Assembly: GCA_021789355.1 (NCBI GenBank)
Contig: JAJYJR010000094.1
Location: 1-13,146, forward strand
From: Chloroflexota bacterium
GTDB taxonomy: Bacteria; Chloroflexota; Limnocylindria; Limnocylindrales; CSP1-4
Direction of reading: 5' to 3'
Length of the DNA: 13,146 nt
Shown here: one piece after another, positions 6,973-13,146 of the stretch
How the letters are laid out: each line of letters begins with the position of its first letter
How positions within the stretch are numbered: position 1 is the first letter of the stretch
Program-made: the position numbers and the translations under genes
Notes under the pieces: generated by a model
What the model saw: only the letters and a program-made list of their open reading frames with translations
What the model was told of the DNA's origin: nothing
Database searches by the model: none

Positions 6973-8640
6973 TCATAGCTGCCGATAGCGCGGCCCCTCG
7001 CCGCCCTCCGGCGGCACCCAGCGGATGTTGTCTGACGGGCACTTCACGGTGCACGTCATGCAGTGCAGGCAGTTCGACGGGCTCAGCACGATCCGTTCGC
7101 CGTTCCAGCGGTAGACCTCGCCGGGGCAGAAGTGCGTGCAGGCGGCCTCGTACACGCTCCCGCAGGCGGCACAGCGCGCCGGGTCCAGGAGCGTCACGTG
7201 GGAGGGCTCGTCCTCCCGGTGTGAGGTACCGGTCAGGGCCAGAAAGCCCGCGCCGTCGGCGTGCTCGGGGGGGCGACGCGCCAGCCGGGCCCGCGGTCGG
7301 GTCCCCTGCCGGTCGGGCGGCATGTGCAGGTGGAGGGGCAGGTGCTCCCCCACCTCGGAGAGAAGCGCACCCGGCACCAGGCCCCACCGGAATCCCTGGC
7401 GGTACGTCCGGGCGCGGTGCAGCTCGGCGAGGATGCCGCGCTCGTCGAGCAGCCGCAGGTAGCGTGCCCCCGCTGCCTCCGCCGGCTCTCCCGCGAGCAG
7501 CGCGTCGGCGATCGCGTCGGCCGCGCACATGCCGCTGCGCATCGCGTAGTGCACGCCCTTGAGCTTCGCCTCGTTGACGAAGCCGGCCGCGTCGCCAACC
7601 GCCAGCGTGCCGGGCACATGCAGCGGCCCCAGCGCGTAGTAGCCGCCCTCGGGGATCGTCCTGGCCCCGGTGGCGATCGTGGTCGATCCGGCCAGCAGAC
7701 GGGCCACGAAGGGATGCGCCAGGAACGTCTCGAACTCGACCCGCGGATCGAGATCGCCGTAGCGCCAATCGAGCCCCAGGATGAGCCCCGCCGCCGCGGT
7801 CTTCGGACCCATGCTGTAGACGAAGCCCCCGCCGAAGATCCCGCGCCGGGTGGGGAACCCGAGTGTGTGCACGACCCGGTTGTTCCCGAACGGGTTGACG
7901 CCCGCGAACTGGACCACGGCCTTGACCCCGAGCCCGTAGACCTGGAGGTCGCGGGACTCGCCGGGGCCGACCTCGGCGCGGCCCCGGCCCTGGCCGTCGC
8001 CGGGATCGCGCGGGTCCCGTGAGCCGTCGGATCCTCGGATCTCGCGGTCCAGTGCGTCGAGCTGCGAGGAGAGGACGCCGCGCGAACCGTCGGCAAGGAC
8101 CGTGATGGCCGCCCGCACGTCCTCTCCGGGCAGGTAGTTCGCCTTGGGGCGGCCTTCCGCGTCGAGGCCCACGTCGACCAGTCGGACCCCGCGCACCGTC
8201 CCCGCCTCGACCAGCAGCTCGCGCGCGGCAAAGCCGTGGTACACCTCGGCTCCCAGGCGCGACGCCTGCTCGCCCAGGAAGGCCGCCAGGCGCGACACCG
8301 AGAGCGTGACGTCCCCCGCGTGGCGCATCGTTCGCGGAACCAGCGGCGACGGGAGCCGCACGGCCCCGCGTTCGGTCAGCACGTACAGCTCGTCGCGCTC
8401 GACCGGAGTCACGTGGTCGGCGAAGCGGCTCCGATCGCTCCTCCAGTCGGGCAGCAGCTCGTCGAGGGCAGCCGGCTCGACAATGGCACCGGAGAGGTTG
8501 TGGTAGCCCGGCGCGGCGGCCTTGTCGAGCACCACCACCGATTCCTCGCGTCCGGCCGCCTGCAGCCGCTGCCGGAGCCGGATCGCGGTCGAGAGTCCCG
8601 CGGGGCCGGCCCCGACGACCAGGACGTCAATCGCCGACAT
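6973..8640 (-). CDS. FixC/ETF-quinone oxidoreductase flavoprotein fused to FixX-like ferredoxin domain, 555 aa
   Basis: It likely accepts electrons from the ETF encoded upstream and passes them through FAD and Fe-S to the quinone pool. The N-terminal FAD Rossmann motif VVGAGPAGLSTAI is at 8-20, the ETF-QO segment GYHNLSGAIVEP at 45-56, and the second FAD motif LAVGDAAGFVNEAKLKGVHYAMRSG at 346-370. The C-terminal Fe-S domain has eight cysteines (490, 493, 501, 505, 524, 527, 530, 534) and ends in EGGEGPRY, resembling FixX's terminal G-G-F/E-G-x-x-Y. Separate FixC is about 430 aa and FixX about 95 aa, so this is a FixC-FixX fusion with ETF-QO layout. A polar Gly/Arg/Asp-rich insert occupies about 200-229. 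The ATG at 8640 overlaps the ETF gene by 14 nt; GAGG lies 9 nt upstream. ETF-QO versus Fix cannot be settled without phylogeny. Confidence 0.92.
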   Translation of the reverse strand: MSAIDVLVVGAGPAGLSTAIRLRQRLQAAGREESVVVLDKAAAPGYHNLSGAIVEPAALDELLPDWRSDRSRFADHVTPVERDELYVLTERGAVRLPSPLVPRTMRHAGDVTLSVSRLAAFLGEQASRLGAEVYHGFAARELLVEAGTVRGVRLVDVGLDAEGRPKANYLPGEDVRAAITVLADGSRGVLSSQLDALDREIRGSDGSRDPRDPGDGQGRGRAEVGPGESRDLQVYGLGVKAVVQFAGVNPFGNNRVVHTLGFPTRRGIFGGGFVYSMGPKTAAAGLILGLDWRYGDLDPRVEFETFLAHPFVARLLAGSTTIATGARTIPEGGYYALGPLHVPGTLAVGDAAGFVNEAKLKGVHYAMRSGMCAADAIADALLAGEPAEAAGARYLRLLDERGILAELHRARTYRQGFRWGLVPGALLSEVGEHLPLHLHMPPDRQGTRPRARLARRPPEHADGAGFLALTGTSHREDEPSHVTLLDPARCAACGSVYEAACTHFCPGEVYRWNGERIVLSPSNCLHCMTCTVKCPSDNIRWVPPEGGEGPRYRQL

Positions 8641-10594
8641 GGCCCGGGACCTCGGTGGCTCGCGCCGGGACCTCGGTGGCTCGCGCCGGGACCTCGGTGG
8701 CTCGCGCCGGGACCTCCGTCGCGCGGATGAGGGCGGGCACCACCTCGGCGATGTCGCCGACCATGCCGAGGTCCGCGTAGTCGAAGATGCGCGCGCGCGG
8801 ATCCCGGTTGATGGCCACCACGAGGTCCGCGTGCTGCATGCCCGAGACGTGCTGCACCGCGCCCGAGATGCCGATCGCGACGTAGAGACGCGGCGTCACG
8901 GTCTGGCCGGTCTGCCCGACCTGGTGCTCCCGGCTCGCGTACCCATCCTCCACTGCCATGCGCGACGCGCCGATGTCGCTCCGGGCGCCCAGGCGGGCCC
9001 CGAGGTTTCGCGCCAGTGGTTCCAGCAGCGCGTGGAACTCGGCCCGCGAGCGCATGCCACGGCCGCCGGCCACGATGATCTGGGCGTCCCGGATCGAGGA
9101 TGAGGAGGCCGCCGCCTCGACCGAGACGATCTCGAGCCCGATCGACTCGTCCCGCAGCTCAGGGACGGCCCGCACGACCTCGCCCCTCCTGGCCGGGTCC
9201 CGCAGCGGCACGCTGAAGACGCCGGGCCGCACGGTGGCCATCTGGGTCGGCGACGCGCGTGTCATGATGGTGGCCATGACGTTGCCGCCCAGGGCCGGAC
9301 GGGTCTGCTTGAGGATCGCCACCAGCGATACGCTGCCCTTGGCGTAGTCGCCGATCTCGAGTTTCGTGCAGTCCGCGGTGAGGCCGCAGTCCGAAGCGTA
9401 GGCCACGCGGGGCGCCAGCTCCCGCCCCCACGGCGTCGCGCCGAAGAGCATCACCTGCGGCCGGTGCGCCCGCACGGCGCCAGCGATGGCCTGCGCGTGG
9501 GCGCTCGGGATGACGGGGTGCAGCGACGGATGCTCCAGCGCGTACACCCGGTCCGCCCCGTACGCGATCAGCTCGCAGGCGAGATCGCCCAGCTCGGCGC
9601 CGGCAAGCACGGCTCCCACCGGCACGCCCAGCGGCGCGGCGAGCTGTCGCGCCTTGCCCAGCAGCGCCAGCGAGACCGATCGGATCCCTCGGGCCTCGCG
9701 CTCGGCGTAGACCCAGAACTCGCCCTGGTAGGTGGGGGTCTGACCCGCGAGATCGTAGCGCGCATCAGAGTCGGCTGGGGCGTGCCGCGGGCCGCTGCGG
9801 TAGTGCGCATCCATCAGGGCGACGAGCTCTTCCGCATCCTGCGCGAGGACGCAGCTGCGGGCCCTGCCCTCGTTGGGCGAGAACAGCTGATAGACCTGGG
9901 TGCGCGAGCCGCGGAGCCCGATGCGTGCGGGTTCCGCACCCACCGACGCGGCGCTCCACTCGTGGATCGCGGCGGCGCGTGCCGCGCGGACGCCATGGAA
10001 CGAGCGATAGAGCGGCGCGGTGCAGGCGGTGAGCGTCACGAGCACCGGGAAGCGCCGCGGTCGCACCGTCTCGGTCCCCTCCGGACCGATGCGCCGGACC
10101 TCGAACGCGGGCCCCACGTCGGGACCGCTGACGTACGCGATCTGCTCGATCCCCAGCTCCTCGGCGACCTGCGGTGGCACCTGCGCGGTATCGCCGTCCA
10201 CGGACTGCATGCCGGCGACGATCACGTACGCGCGGCTACCGTCGAAGAACTCGCGCTCGATGCGCCGGATGGCGCAGGCCAGCGAGTACGCGGTGGCCAC
10301 GGTGTCGGCGCCCGCAAACCCCCGATCCGTCAGCAGCACTGCCTCGCCCGGTGCGCGAGCCATGCAGTCGACCAGGACCTCGCGCGCCTGGGGCGGCCCC
10401 ATCGTCAGGTACACGGTGCGGGAGCCCGGCGCAGCCGCGGCGAGGCGACTCGCGAACGTCACCGCCTGGAGGTCGAGCGGGTTGAGGATGCTCTCGAGCA
10501 TGCCCCGCTTGAGGGTGCCATGCTCCGTGTCCCACGCATCCTCCGGGATGTTCGAGACGTCGGGGACCTGCTTCACCAGGACGACGCAATGCAT
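8627..10594 (-). CDS. Fused electron transfer flavoprotein: EtfB/FixA followed by EtfA/FixB in one chain, 655 aa
   Basis: This is a soluble two-domain flavoprotein electron carrier between dehydrogenases and the adjacent FixCX/ETF-QO. Residues 1 to about 255 are the beta subunit: start HCVVLVKQVPD and nucleotide-site motif DGDTAQVPPQVAEELG at 133-148. After a linker (about 256-291), residues 292-623 are the alpha subunit: EFWVYAE start, VGQTGQTVTPRLYVAIGISGAVQH at 559-582, and AINRDPRARIFDYADLGMVGD at 594-614, the FAD-binding signature. Normally these are two separate proteins. No stop or frameshift lies between them; the frame is open throughout. The C-terminus adds four RATEVPA-like repeats. 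The ATG at 10594 matches the canonical EtfB N-terminus; an ATG at 10624 (adding MPDTARENPR) is possible. The chain overlaps fixCX by 14 nt and follows the ACT gene by 44 nt. Confidence 0.93.
   Translation of the reverse strand: MHCVVLVKQVPDVSNIPEDAWDTEHGTLKRGMLESILNPLDLQAVTFASRLAAAAPGSRTVYLTMGPPQAREVLVDCMARAPGEAVLLTDRGFAGADTVATAYSLACAIRRIEREFFDGSRAYVIVAGMQSVDGDTAQVPPQVAEELGIEQIAYVSGPDVGPAFEVRRIGPEGTETVRPRRFPVLVTLTACTAPLYRSFHGVRAARAAAIHEWSAASVGAEPARIGLRGSRTQVYQLFSPNEGRARSCVLAQDAEELVALMDAHYRSGPRHAPADSDARYDLAGQTPTYQGEFWVYAEREARGIRSVSLALLGKARQLAAPLGVPVGAVLAGAELGDLACELIAYGADRVYALEHPSLHPVIPSAHAQAIAGAVRAHRPQVMLFGATPWGRELAPRVAYASDCGLTADCTKLEIGDYAKGSVSLVAILKQTRPALGGNVMATIMTRASPTQMATVRPGVFSVPLRDPARRGEVVRAVPELRDESIGLEIVSVEAAASSSSIRDAQIIVAGGRGMRSRAEFHALLEPLARNLGARLGARSDIGASRMAVEDGYASREHQVGQTGQTVTPRLYVAIGISGAVQHVSGMQHADLVVAINRDPRARIFDYADLGMVGDIAEVVPALIRATEVPARATEVPARATEVPARATEVPGHVGD
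8645..8728. repeat. Tandem 21-bp repeat: three identical units plus one diverged unit
   Basis: Identical 21-bp units starting CGGGACCTCGG occupy 8645-8665, 8666-8686 and 8687-8707, with a diverged fourth copy at 8708-8728. They lie in the coding frame and encode the heptapeptide repeat R-A-T-E-V-P-A at residues 624-651 of the fused ETF. On the coding strand each unit carries a GAGG; the last one sits 9 nt before the fixCX ATG and may act as its ribosome binding site. The sequence identity of three copies points to recent slippage or expansion. Confidence 0.95.
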
Positions 10595-10638
10595 GCGGGG
10601 GTTCTCACGAGCGGTGTCGGGCATGACCCGCCACGCCC

Positions 10639-11052
10639 TCAGCGGGTCCCGGCCGGCACCTCGGCGGGGGGCAGGCCCAGGACCTCGCGGGCTCGCGCCT
10701 CGTCGCTGACCGTCAACGCGATCTGGGTCATGCCGTGGTGACGCCCCACGGTGAGGATGCCTGTGAGGTTGACGCCGCCGGCGGCCAGTCGTTCCGTCAG
10801 CTCCGCGATGCCGCCCGGGCGATCCTCGACCTCCAGGTGCAGCGTGTCGCCCTCGACGAACGGGAGCCCCAGGCTGCGGAGCACCTCGCGCGTCAGCGTG
10901 TCGTTGTCGGTCGTGATCCGGGCACACATCTTGTCACCGGCGCTCGTGCCCACGACCTGTTCGATGTTGATGCCACGGACGGCGAGCGCGCGCGTGACGT
11001 GCGCGAGCTCGCCCACACGGTTCTCGAGCTGGACCACGAACGGTCGACCCAC
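10639..11052 (-). CDS. Tandem ACT-domain protein, 137 aa
   Basis: This small cytosolic protein consists of two ACT domains. The first (about 3-65) is FVVQLENRVGELAHVTRALAVRGINIEQVVG; the second (about 72-130) is LHLEVEDRPGGIAELTERLAAGGVNLTGILTVGRHHG. Both show the beta-alpha-beta pattern with the G-x-L/I-A-x-[LV] turn. ACT domains usually bind amino acids and regulate enzymes or transporters; stand-alone double-ACT proteins are mostly uncharacterised. The start is a GTG at 11052 with GGGAGGAGG (complement of 11058-11066) 5 nt upstream, a strong site. It is the first gene of the ETF operon, 44 nt before the fused ETF gene. Its presence suggests an amino-acid link to the electron-transfer module, though the connection is inferred only from position. 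Confidence 0.88.
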   Translation of the reverse strand: MGRPFVVQLENRVGELAHVTRALAVRGINIEQVVGTSAGDKMCARITTDNDTLTREVLRSLGLPFVEGDTLHLEVEDRPGGIAELTERLAAGGVNLTGILTVGRHHGMTQIALTVSDEARAREVLGLPPAEVPAGTR

Positions 11053-11140
11053 GGTTGCCTCCTCCCGCAGCTCACCGCCGCGCCACCTGGCTCCCCTCGG
11101 AGGCGGCCCGCCGGCTGTCGGTCCGAGGCGAGACCCCGAT

Positions 11141-11178
11141 CGTGGGTGGCTGCACGGAGCGTGCAGAAGGGCCCCACG
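11141..11178 (-). promoter_or_regulatory. Stem-loop upstream of the ACT-ETF operon
   Basis: CTGCACG (11150-11156) and CGTGCAG (11160-11166) form a perfect 7-bp stem with a GAG triloop. It is enclosed by a second perfect stem, CGTGGG (11141-11146) with CCCACG (11173-11178), joined by an asymmetric internal loop. It lies in the 201-nt gap between the esterase stop (11254) and the ACT start (11052), 88 nt before the latter. No U-run follows on the minus strand, so it may be a leader structure or a rho-assisted 3' end of the esterase transcript. Confidence 0.5.
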
Positions 11179-11253
11179 ACACAACGGGCGAGGGTCGGAG
11201 GATAGTTCGGGACCTGCCACCTGGCCCGATGCCGGAGGCACTGGGTCGGTCGC

Positions 11254-12153
11254 TCACGTCTCCCGGGCGTGCGTGGCGAAGAAGTCCCAGGCGACCCGCG
11301 TCGCGCCGAAGGCATGGCTCCTCCGGCCGAGGAACGGCGGTACCCACTCGCGGTTGCCCGGCCAGGTGTGGCCGCCACCCTCGACGCGGTAGAAGACGAC
11401 GTCGGAGGCGGGCGAGTCCCCACGCCAGCGGCGGACGGTCGTGTCCGGCGGGATGGTCTCGATGTCGGGTACGTCCTGCGCCCGATTGACCTCCACCCAG
11501 CGGCGGGCCCACTCGTCGACCCCGACGCACGGACCGGCCGGATGGCGCAGGACCAGCCGCGCGCGGAGTCCGTGCGCCCGTCCCCCGGCGTACGGGGCGT
11601 AGCGGTCGCCCGTGCCGTGGACCTGGAGGACCGGCACCGGGAGCGCCGGGCGGCAGCCGGCGGCGACGTCGACCGCCGCGGTCCCGGCCACCTGGGCGAA
11701 CGCCGCGATCCGCTCGGGGTGCTCGCAGACGAGGCGCGCGGCCATGGTCGCGCCGTTCGACATCCCCACGACGTAGATTCGCCGACGGTCGATCGGCAGG
11801 CGGGCACAGGCGTCGTCGATGACCGCCAGGAGGTACCCCACGTCGTCAGGACCGTCCCGCACCAGTCTCGGGAAGCGCCCGTCGTTCCAGGTCTCGCCGA
11901 CCGCGCTCGGCATCGCCAGTACGACGCCCGCCTCGTCGGCGAGCGTCGAGAACCCCGTCCATCGGTCGAACATGGCGGGATCGATGCCGCGACCGTGGAG
12001 CTCGACGAGCAGCGGGGCAGGCTCCGCCGGTGGCGCTGCCGGAACGCGGAGCAGATAGGGCCGCTCGCGCCCCCCGTGGCGCAACGGAATCGCGTGGCTG
12101 CGGGCCGTCGGCTCCACCGTGTGGTAGAGGACCCGCTCCGCTCGGTCCGTCAC
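11254..12153 (-). CDS. PHB-depolymerase/feruloyl-esterase-like alpha/beta hydrolase (LpqC-like), 299 aa
   Basis: This is a serine hydrolase of the esterase family that includes PHB depolymerases and feruloyl esterases. The oxyanion strand LLVELHGRG is at 48-56, the nucleophile elbow GMSNG places Ser132, HGTGD places Asp183, and GGGHTWPG places His262, so a full catalytic triad is visible in order. No signal peptide or membrane segment is seen, so it is probably intracellular, unlike secreted PHB depolymerases. The start is taken as the GTG at 12153, whose GTGA overlaps the TetR stop by 4 nt; a TTG at 12180 would add nine residues but would overlap tetR by 31 nt. Coupled translation with tetR and divergence from an exporter suggest a role in modifying or detoxifying an ester compound (inference). 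The substrate is unknown. Confidence 0.87.
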   Translation of the reverse strand: MTDRAERVLYHTVEPTARSHAIPLRHGGRERPYLLRVPAAPPAEPAPLLVELHGRGIDPAMFDRWTGFSTLADEAGVVLAMPSAVGETWNDGRFPRLVRDGPDDVGYLLAVIDDACARLPIDRRRIYVVGMSNGATMAARLVCEHPERIAAFAQVAGTAAVDVAAGCRPALPVPVLQVHGTGDRYAPYAGGRAHGLRARLVLRHPAGPCVGVDEWARRWVEVNRAQDVPDIETIPPDTTVRRWRGDSPASDVVFYRVEGGGHTWPGNREWVPPFLGRRSHAFGATRVAWDFFATHARET

Positions 12154-12803
12154 CGGCGGGGACGATCCGGGCTCGGGCAACCGGCTGCGAGGATGGCGAA
12201 GGCGGCGCGGAGCACCTCGAGCACCGCCGCCGGGGGCAACGCACCGTCTGCCTGGCGGCCACGGAGCGTGCGAAGGGCCGTCCGGGCGGCGGACACCGCG
12301 GCGCGGGCGATCACGGCGGCGTGCAGCGCGAGCTCGTCGTCGAGGGCGGTCGCATCGGCCGCCCTGAACCGCTCCAGCAGCACCCCGGCGAGCCGATCCT
12401 CCCAGTCCACGAAGGCCCGGGCCAGTCGGCCGGCCAGCACGGCGTCCGCCGGGCCGAGACCGGGCGCCAGCAGCGTGGCACCACCGGCGACCCCGGAGCC
12501 GTCGATCGCGCCAGTGAAGGCCTCAAGGATCGCGGTCAGTGGCTGCTCGTCGCGCGGCCGGCCGCGGATCGCCCGCTCGACCACCTCGAACATGGCGACC
12601 ACGTCGGGCAGCAGCAGATCTTCCTTCGACTCGAAGTAGCGGAAGAAGGTCCGCTCGGACACGTCGGCGGCGTCGGCGATCTCCTGGACGGTGGTGGCGG
12701 CGAAACCCTGCTGCGCGAACAGCCGTCGCGCGGAGGCCCGCAGCGCCTCCCGCGTCCGGGCCTTCTTCCGCTCGCGGCGCCCCGGCGTCTCCAACCCGTC
12801 CAT
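12150..12803 (-). CDS. TetR-family transcriptional regulator, 217 aa
   Basis: A basic N-terminal tail (RRERKKARTREALRASARRLF) leads into the TetR helix-turn-helix, TTVQEIADAADVSERTFFRYFESKEDLL, at about 37-64. The alanine-rich helical C-terminal half is the ligand-binding and dimerisation domain, with no recognisable ligand signature. TetR proteins normally repress and are released by a small molecule. The ATG at 12803 fits the usual TetR N-terminus; the frame stays open upstream to 12899, but that part crosses the promoter region. No Shine-Dalgarno precedes the ATG, and a predicted -10 ends 6 nt before it, so the message may be leaderless. The gene is coupled to the esterase downstream and divergent from the MMPL exporter, its probable target. 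Confidence 0.92.
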   Translation of the reverse strand: MDGLETPGRRERKKARTREALRASARRLFAQQGFAATTVQEIADAADVSERTFFRYFESKEDLLLPDVVAMFEVVERAIRGRPRDEQPLTAILEAFTGAIDGSGVAGGATLLAPGLGPADAVLAGRLARAFVDWEDRLAGVLLERFRAADATALDDELALHAAVIARAAVSAARTALRTLRGRQADGALPPAAVLEVLRAAFAILAAGCPSPDRPRR

Positions 12804-12809
12804 GGAGCG

Positions 12810-12838
12810 ACGATAGCCCCTTCTGTCAGCGACGTCAA
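12810..12838 (-). promoter_or_regulatory. Predicted promoter of tetR-esterase operon (leaderless)
   Basis: On the minus strand TTGACG (complement of 12833-12838, 5/6 to the -35 consensus) is followed after 17 nt by TATCGT (complement of 12810-12815, 4/6 to the -10). The tetR ATG starts 7 nt after the -10, about where transcription would begin. This agrees with the absence of a ribosome binding site there. Confidence 0.5.
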
Positions 12839-12856
12839 CTGTCACCGTTGACAGTT
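12837..12856. promoter_or_regulatory. Palindromic operator, probable TetR binding site
   Basis: AACTGTCA (12837-12844) and TGACAGTT (12849-12856) are exact reverse complements separated by CCGT. The site overlaps both the minus-strand -35 and the plus-strand -35, an ideal place for repression of both directions. Further CTGTCA copies lie at 12823-12828, 12884-12889 and 12893-12898. Confidence 0.7.
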
Positions 12857-12876
12857 CTGCACCCATGGCATAGCAT
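12848..12876 (+). promoter_or_regulatory. Predicted promoter of the MMPL exporter gene
   Basis: A perfect TTGACA at 12848-12853 and TAGCAT at 12871-12876 (4/6 to the -10 consensus) are separated by 17 nt. The -35 lies within the palindrome 12837-12856. The expected start of transcription would leave a leader of about 35 nt before the exporter ATG. Confidence 0.55.
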
Positions 12877-12919
12877 CGCAGGACTGTCAGTCCTGTCACA
12901 TTCCTGGGAGTCCCCGCCC

Positions 12920-13146
12920 ATGCCCCCCGCGCCCAAGTCCCCTCCGCACCACGAGTCGACGCGCGATGCCGTGCAGGTGGGACGCCTGCAGCGGCTCGGC
13001 ACCGCCTCCGCTCGGCATCCGGCCGTCGTGGTCCTGTTGTGGGCGCTGCTCCTGGCGGGCACCCTGGCCGCGCGGCAGGTCGCCGGCGGCGTGTTCAGCG
13101 ACAACGTCGACCTGCCCGGAACTCAGGCCTCCGTGGGCGCGGACCT
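12920..13146 (+). CDS. MMPL/RND-family transporter, N-terminal part, cut by right edge
   Basis: The ATG at 12920 has GGGAG at 12906-12910, 9 nt upstream, and opens a frame that runs off the window; 75 residues are visible. A cytoplasmic N-terminus rich in Pro, His and Arg leads to the first transmembrane helix (HPAVVVLLWALLLAGTLAARQV, about 33-54), then GGVFSDNVDLPGTQASVGAD. The R-H-P-x-x-V-x-x-x-W entry and the G-x-F-S-D-x-x-x-x-P-G-T-x-(S) stretch are typical of actinobacterial and Chloroflexota MMPL proteins that export lipids or drugs across the inner membrane. It is divergent from tetR and most likely under its control. The remainder of the protein is outside the window, so intactness cannot be judged. 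Confidence 0.85.
   Translation, partial: MPPAPKSPPHHESTRDAVQVGRLQRLGTASARHPAVVVLLWALLLAGTLAARQVAGGVFSDNVDLPGTQASVGAD

Noticed and set aside
6701..6976. 91-codon minus-strand frame overlapping the fixCX stop by ATGA
   Set aside because: The position suggests coupling, but the product is Pro/Arg-rich without a domain, third-position GC (about 78%) is lower than in the neighbouring genes, and no ribosome binding site is evident. Possible, not supported.
8645..8728. CRISPR-like repeat array
   Set aside because: Units are contiguous without spacers and lie in a coding frame.
10595..10927. Upstream extension of the fused ETF frame
   Set aside because: The frame stays open to 10927, but the extra part is Arg/Pro/His-rich, lies antiframe inside the ACT gene, and precedes the canonical EtfB N-terminus.

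Overview
The window is GC-rich bacterial chromosome DNA with strong G/C preference at codon third positions. The gene content is a CUT1 sugar ABC importer, ROK and SIS sugar enzymes, a GntR/UTRA regulator, an ETF/Fix electron-transfer module, a TetR regulator and an MMPL exporter. This fits Chloroflexota or Actinomycetota; the phylum cannot be fixed from the sequence alone. No tRNA, rRNA, IS element or CRISPR array was found.

Region A (1-6469) is a sugar uptake and catabolism locus. On the minus strand, from 5520 downwards, lie a lipoprotein solute-binding protein, two CUT1 permeases, a ROK-family kinase, a SIS-domain sugar isomerase-like protein and a second SIS protein of the GlmS/NagB-II/AgaS type, cut by the left edge. 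From the first permease to the SIS-2 protein the genes overlap or nearly touch. A GntR/HutC regulator is divergent on the plus strand, with an AT-rich inverted repeat in the shared intergenic region. The enzyme set suggests a phosphorylated or amino sugar, for example GlcNAc- or GlcN-like (inference). No transporter ATPase or glycosidase is present, so a shared ATPase encoded elsewhere is likely.

Region B (6470-6972) lies between the convergent gntR and fixCX genes. It has no convincing gene but contains several hairpins, including a perfect 12-bp inverted repeat.

Region C (6973-11052, minus strand) is an electron-transfer operon: a small double-ACT-domain protein, then one polypeptide carrying both ETF subunits (EtfB/FixA followed by EtfA/FixB), then one polypeptide with a FixC/ETF-QO flavoprotein and a C-terminal FixX-like Fe-S domain. 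The four functions of fixABCX are thus condensed into two overlapping genes. The ETF fusion ends in four 7-residue repeats encoded by 21-bp DNA repeats, and the next gene starts right after them. This compact double-fusion module is the most unusual feature of the window.

Region D (11254-13146) has a TetR regulator translationally coupled to an intracellular PHB-depolymerase-like alpha/beta hydrolase (both minus strand), divergent from the start of an MMPL-family exporter at the right edge. The intergenic region holds a perfect 8-bp-arm palindrome between two facing promoter-like elements and five copies of CTGTCA/TGACAG, which looks like a TetR-controlled divergent switch. The predicted tetR promoter would give a leaderless mRNA.
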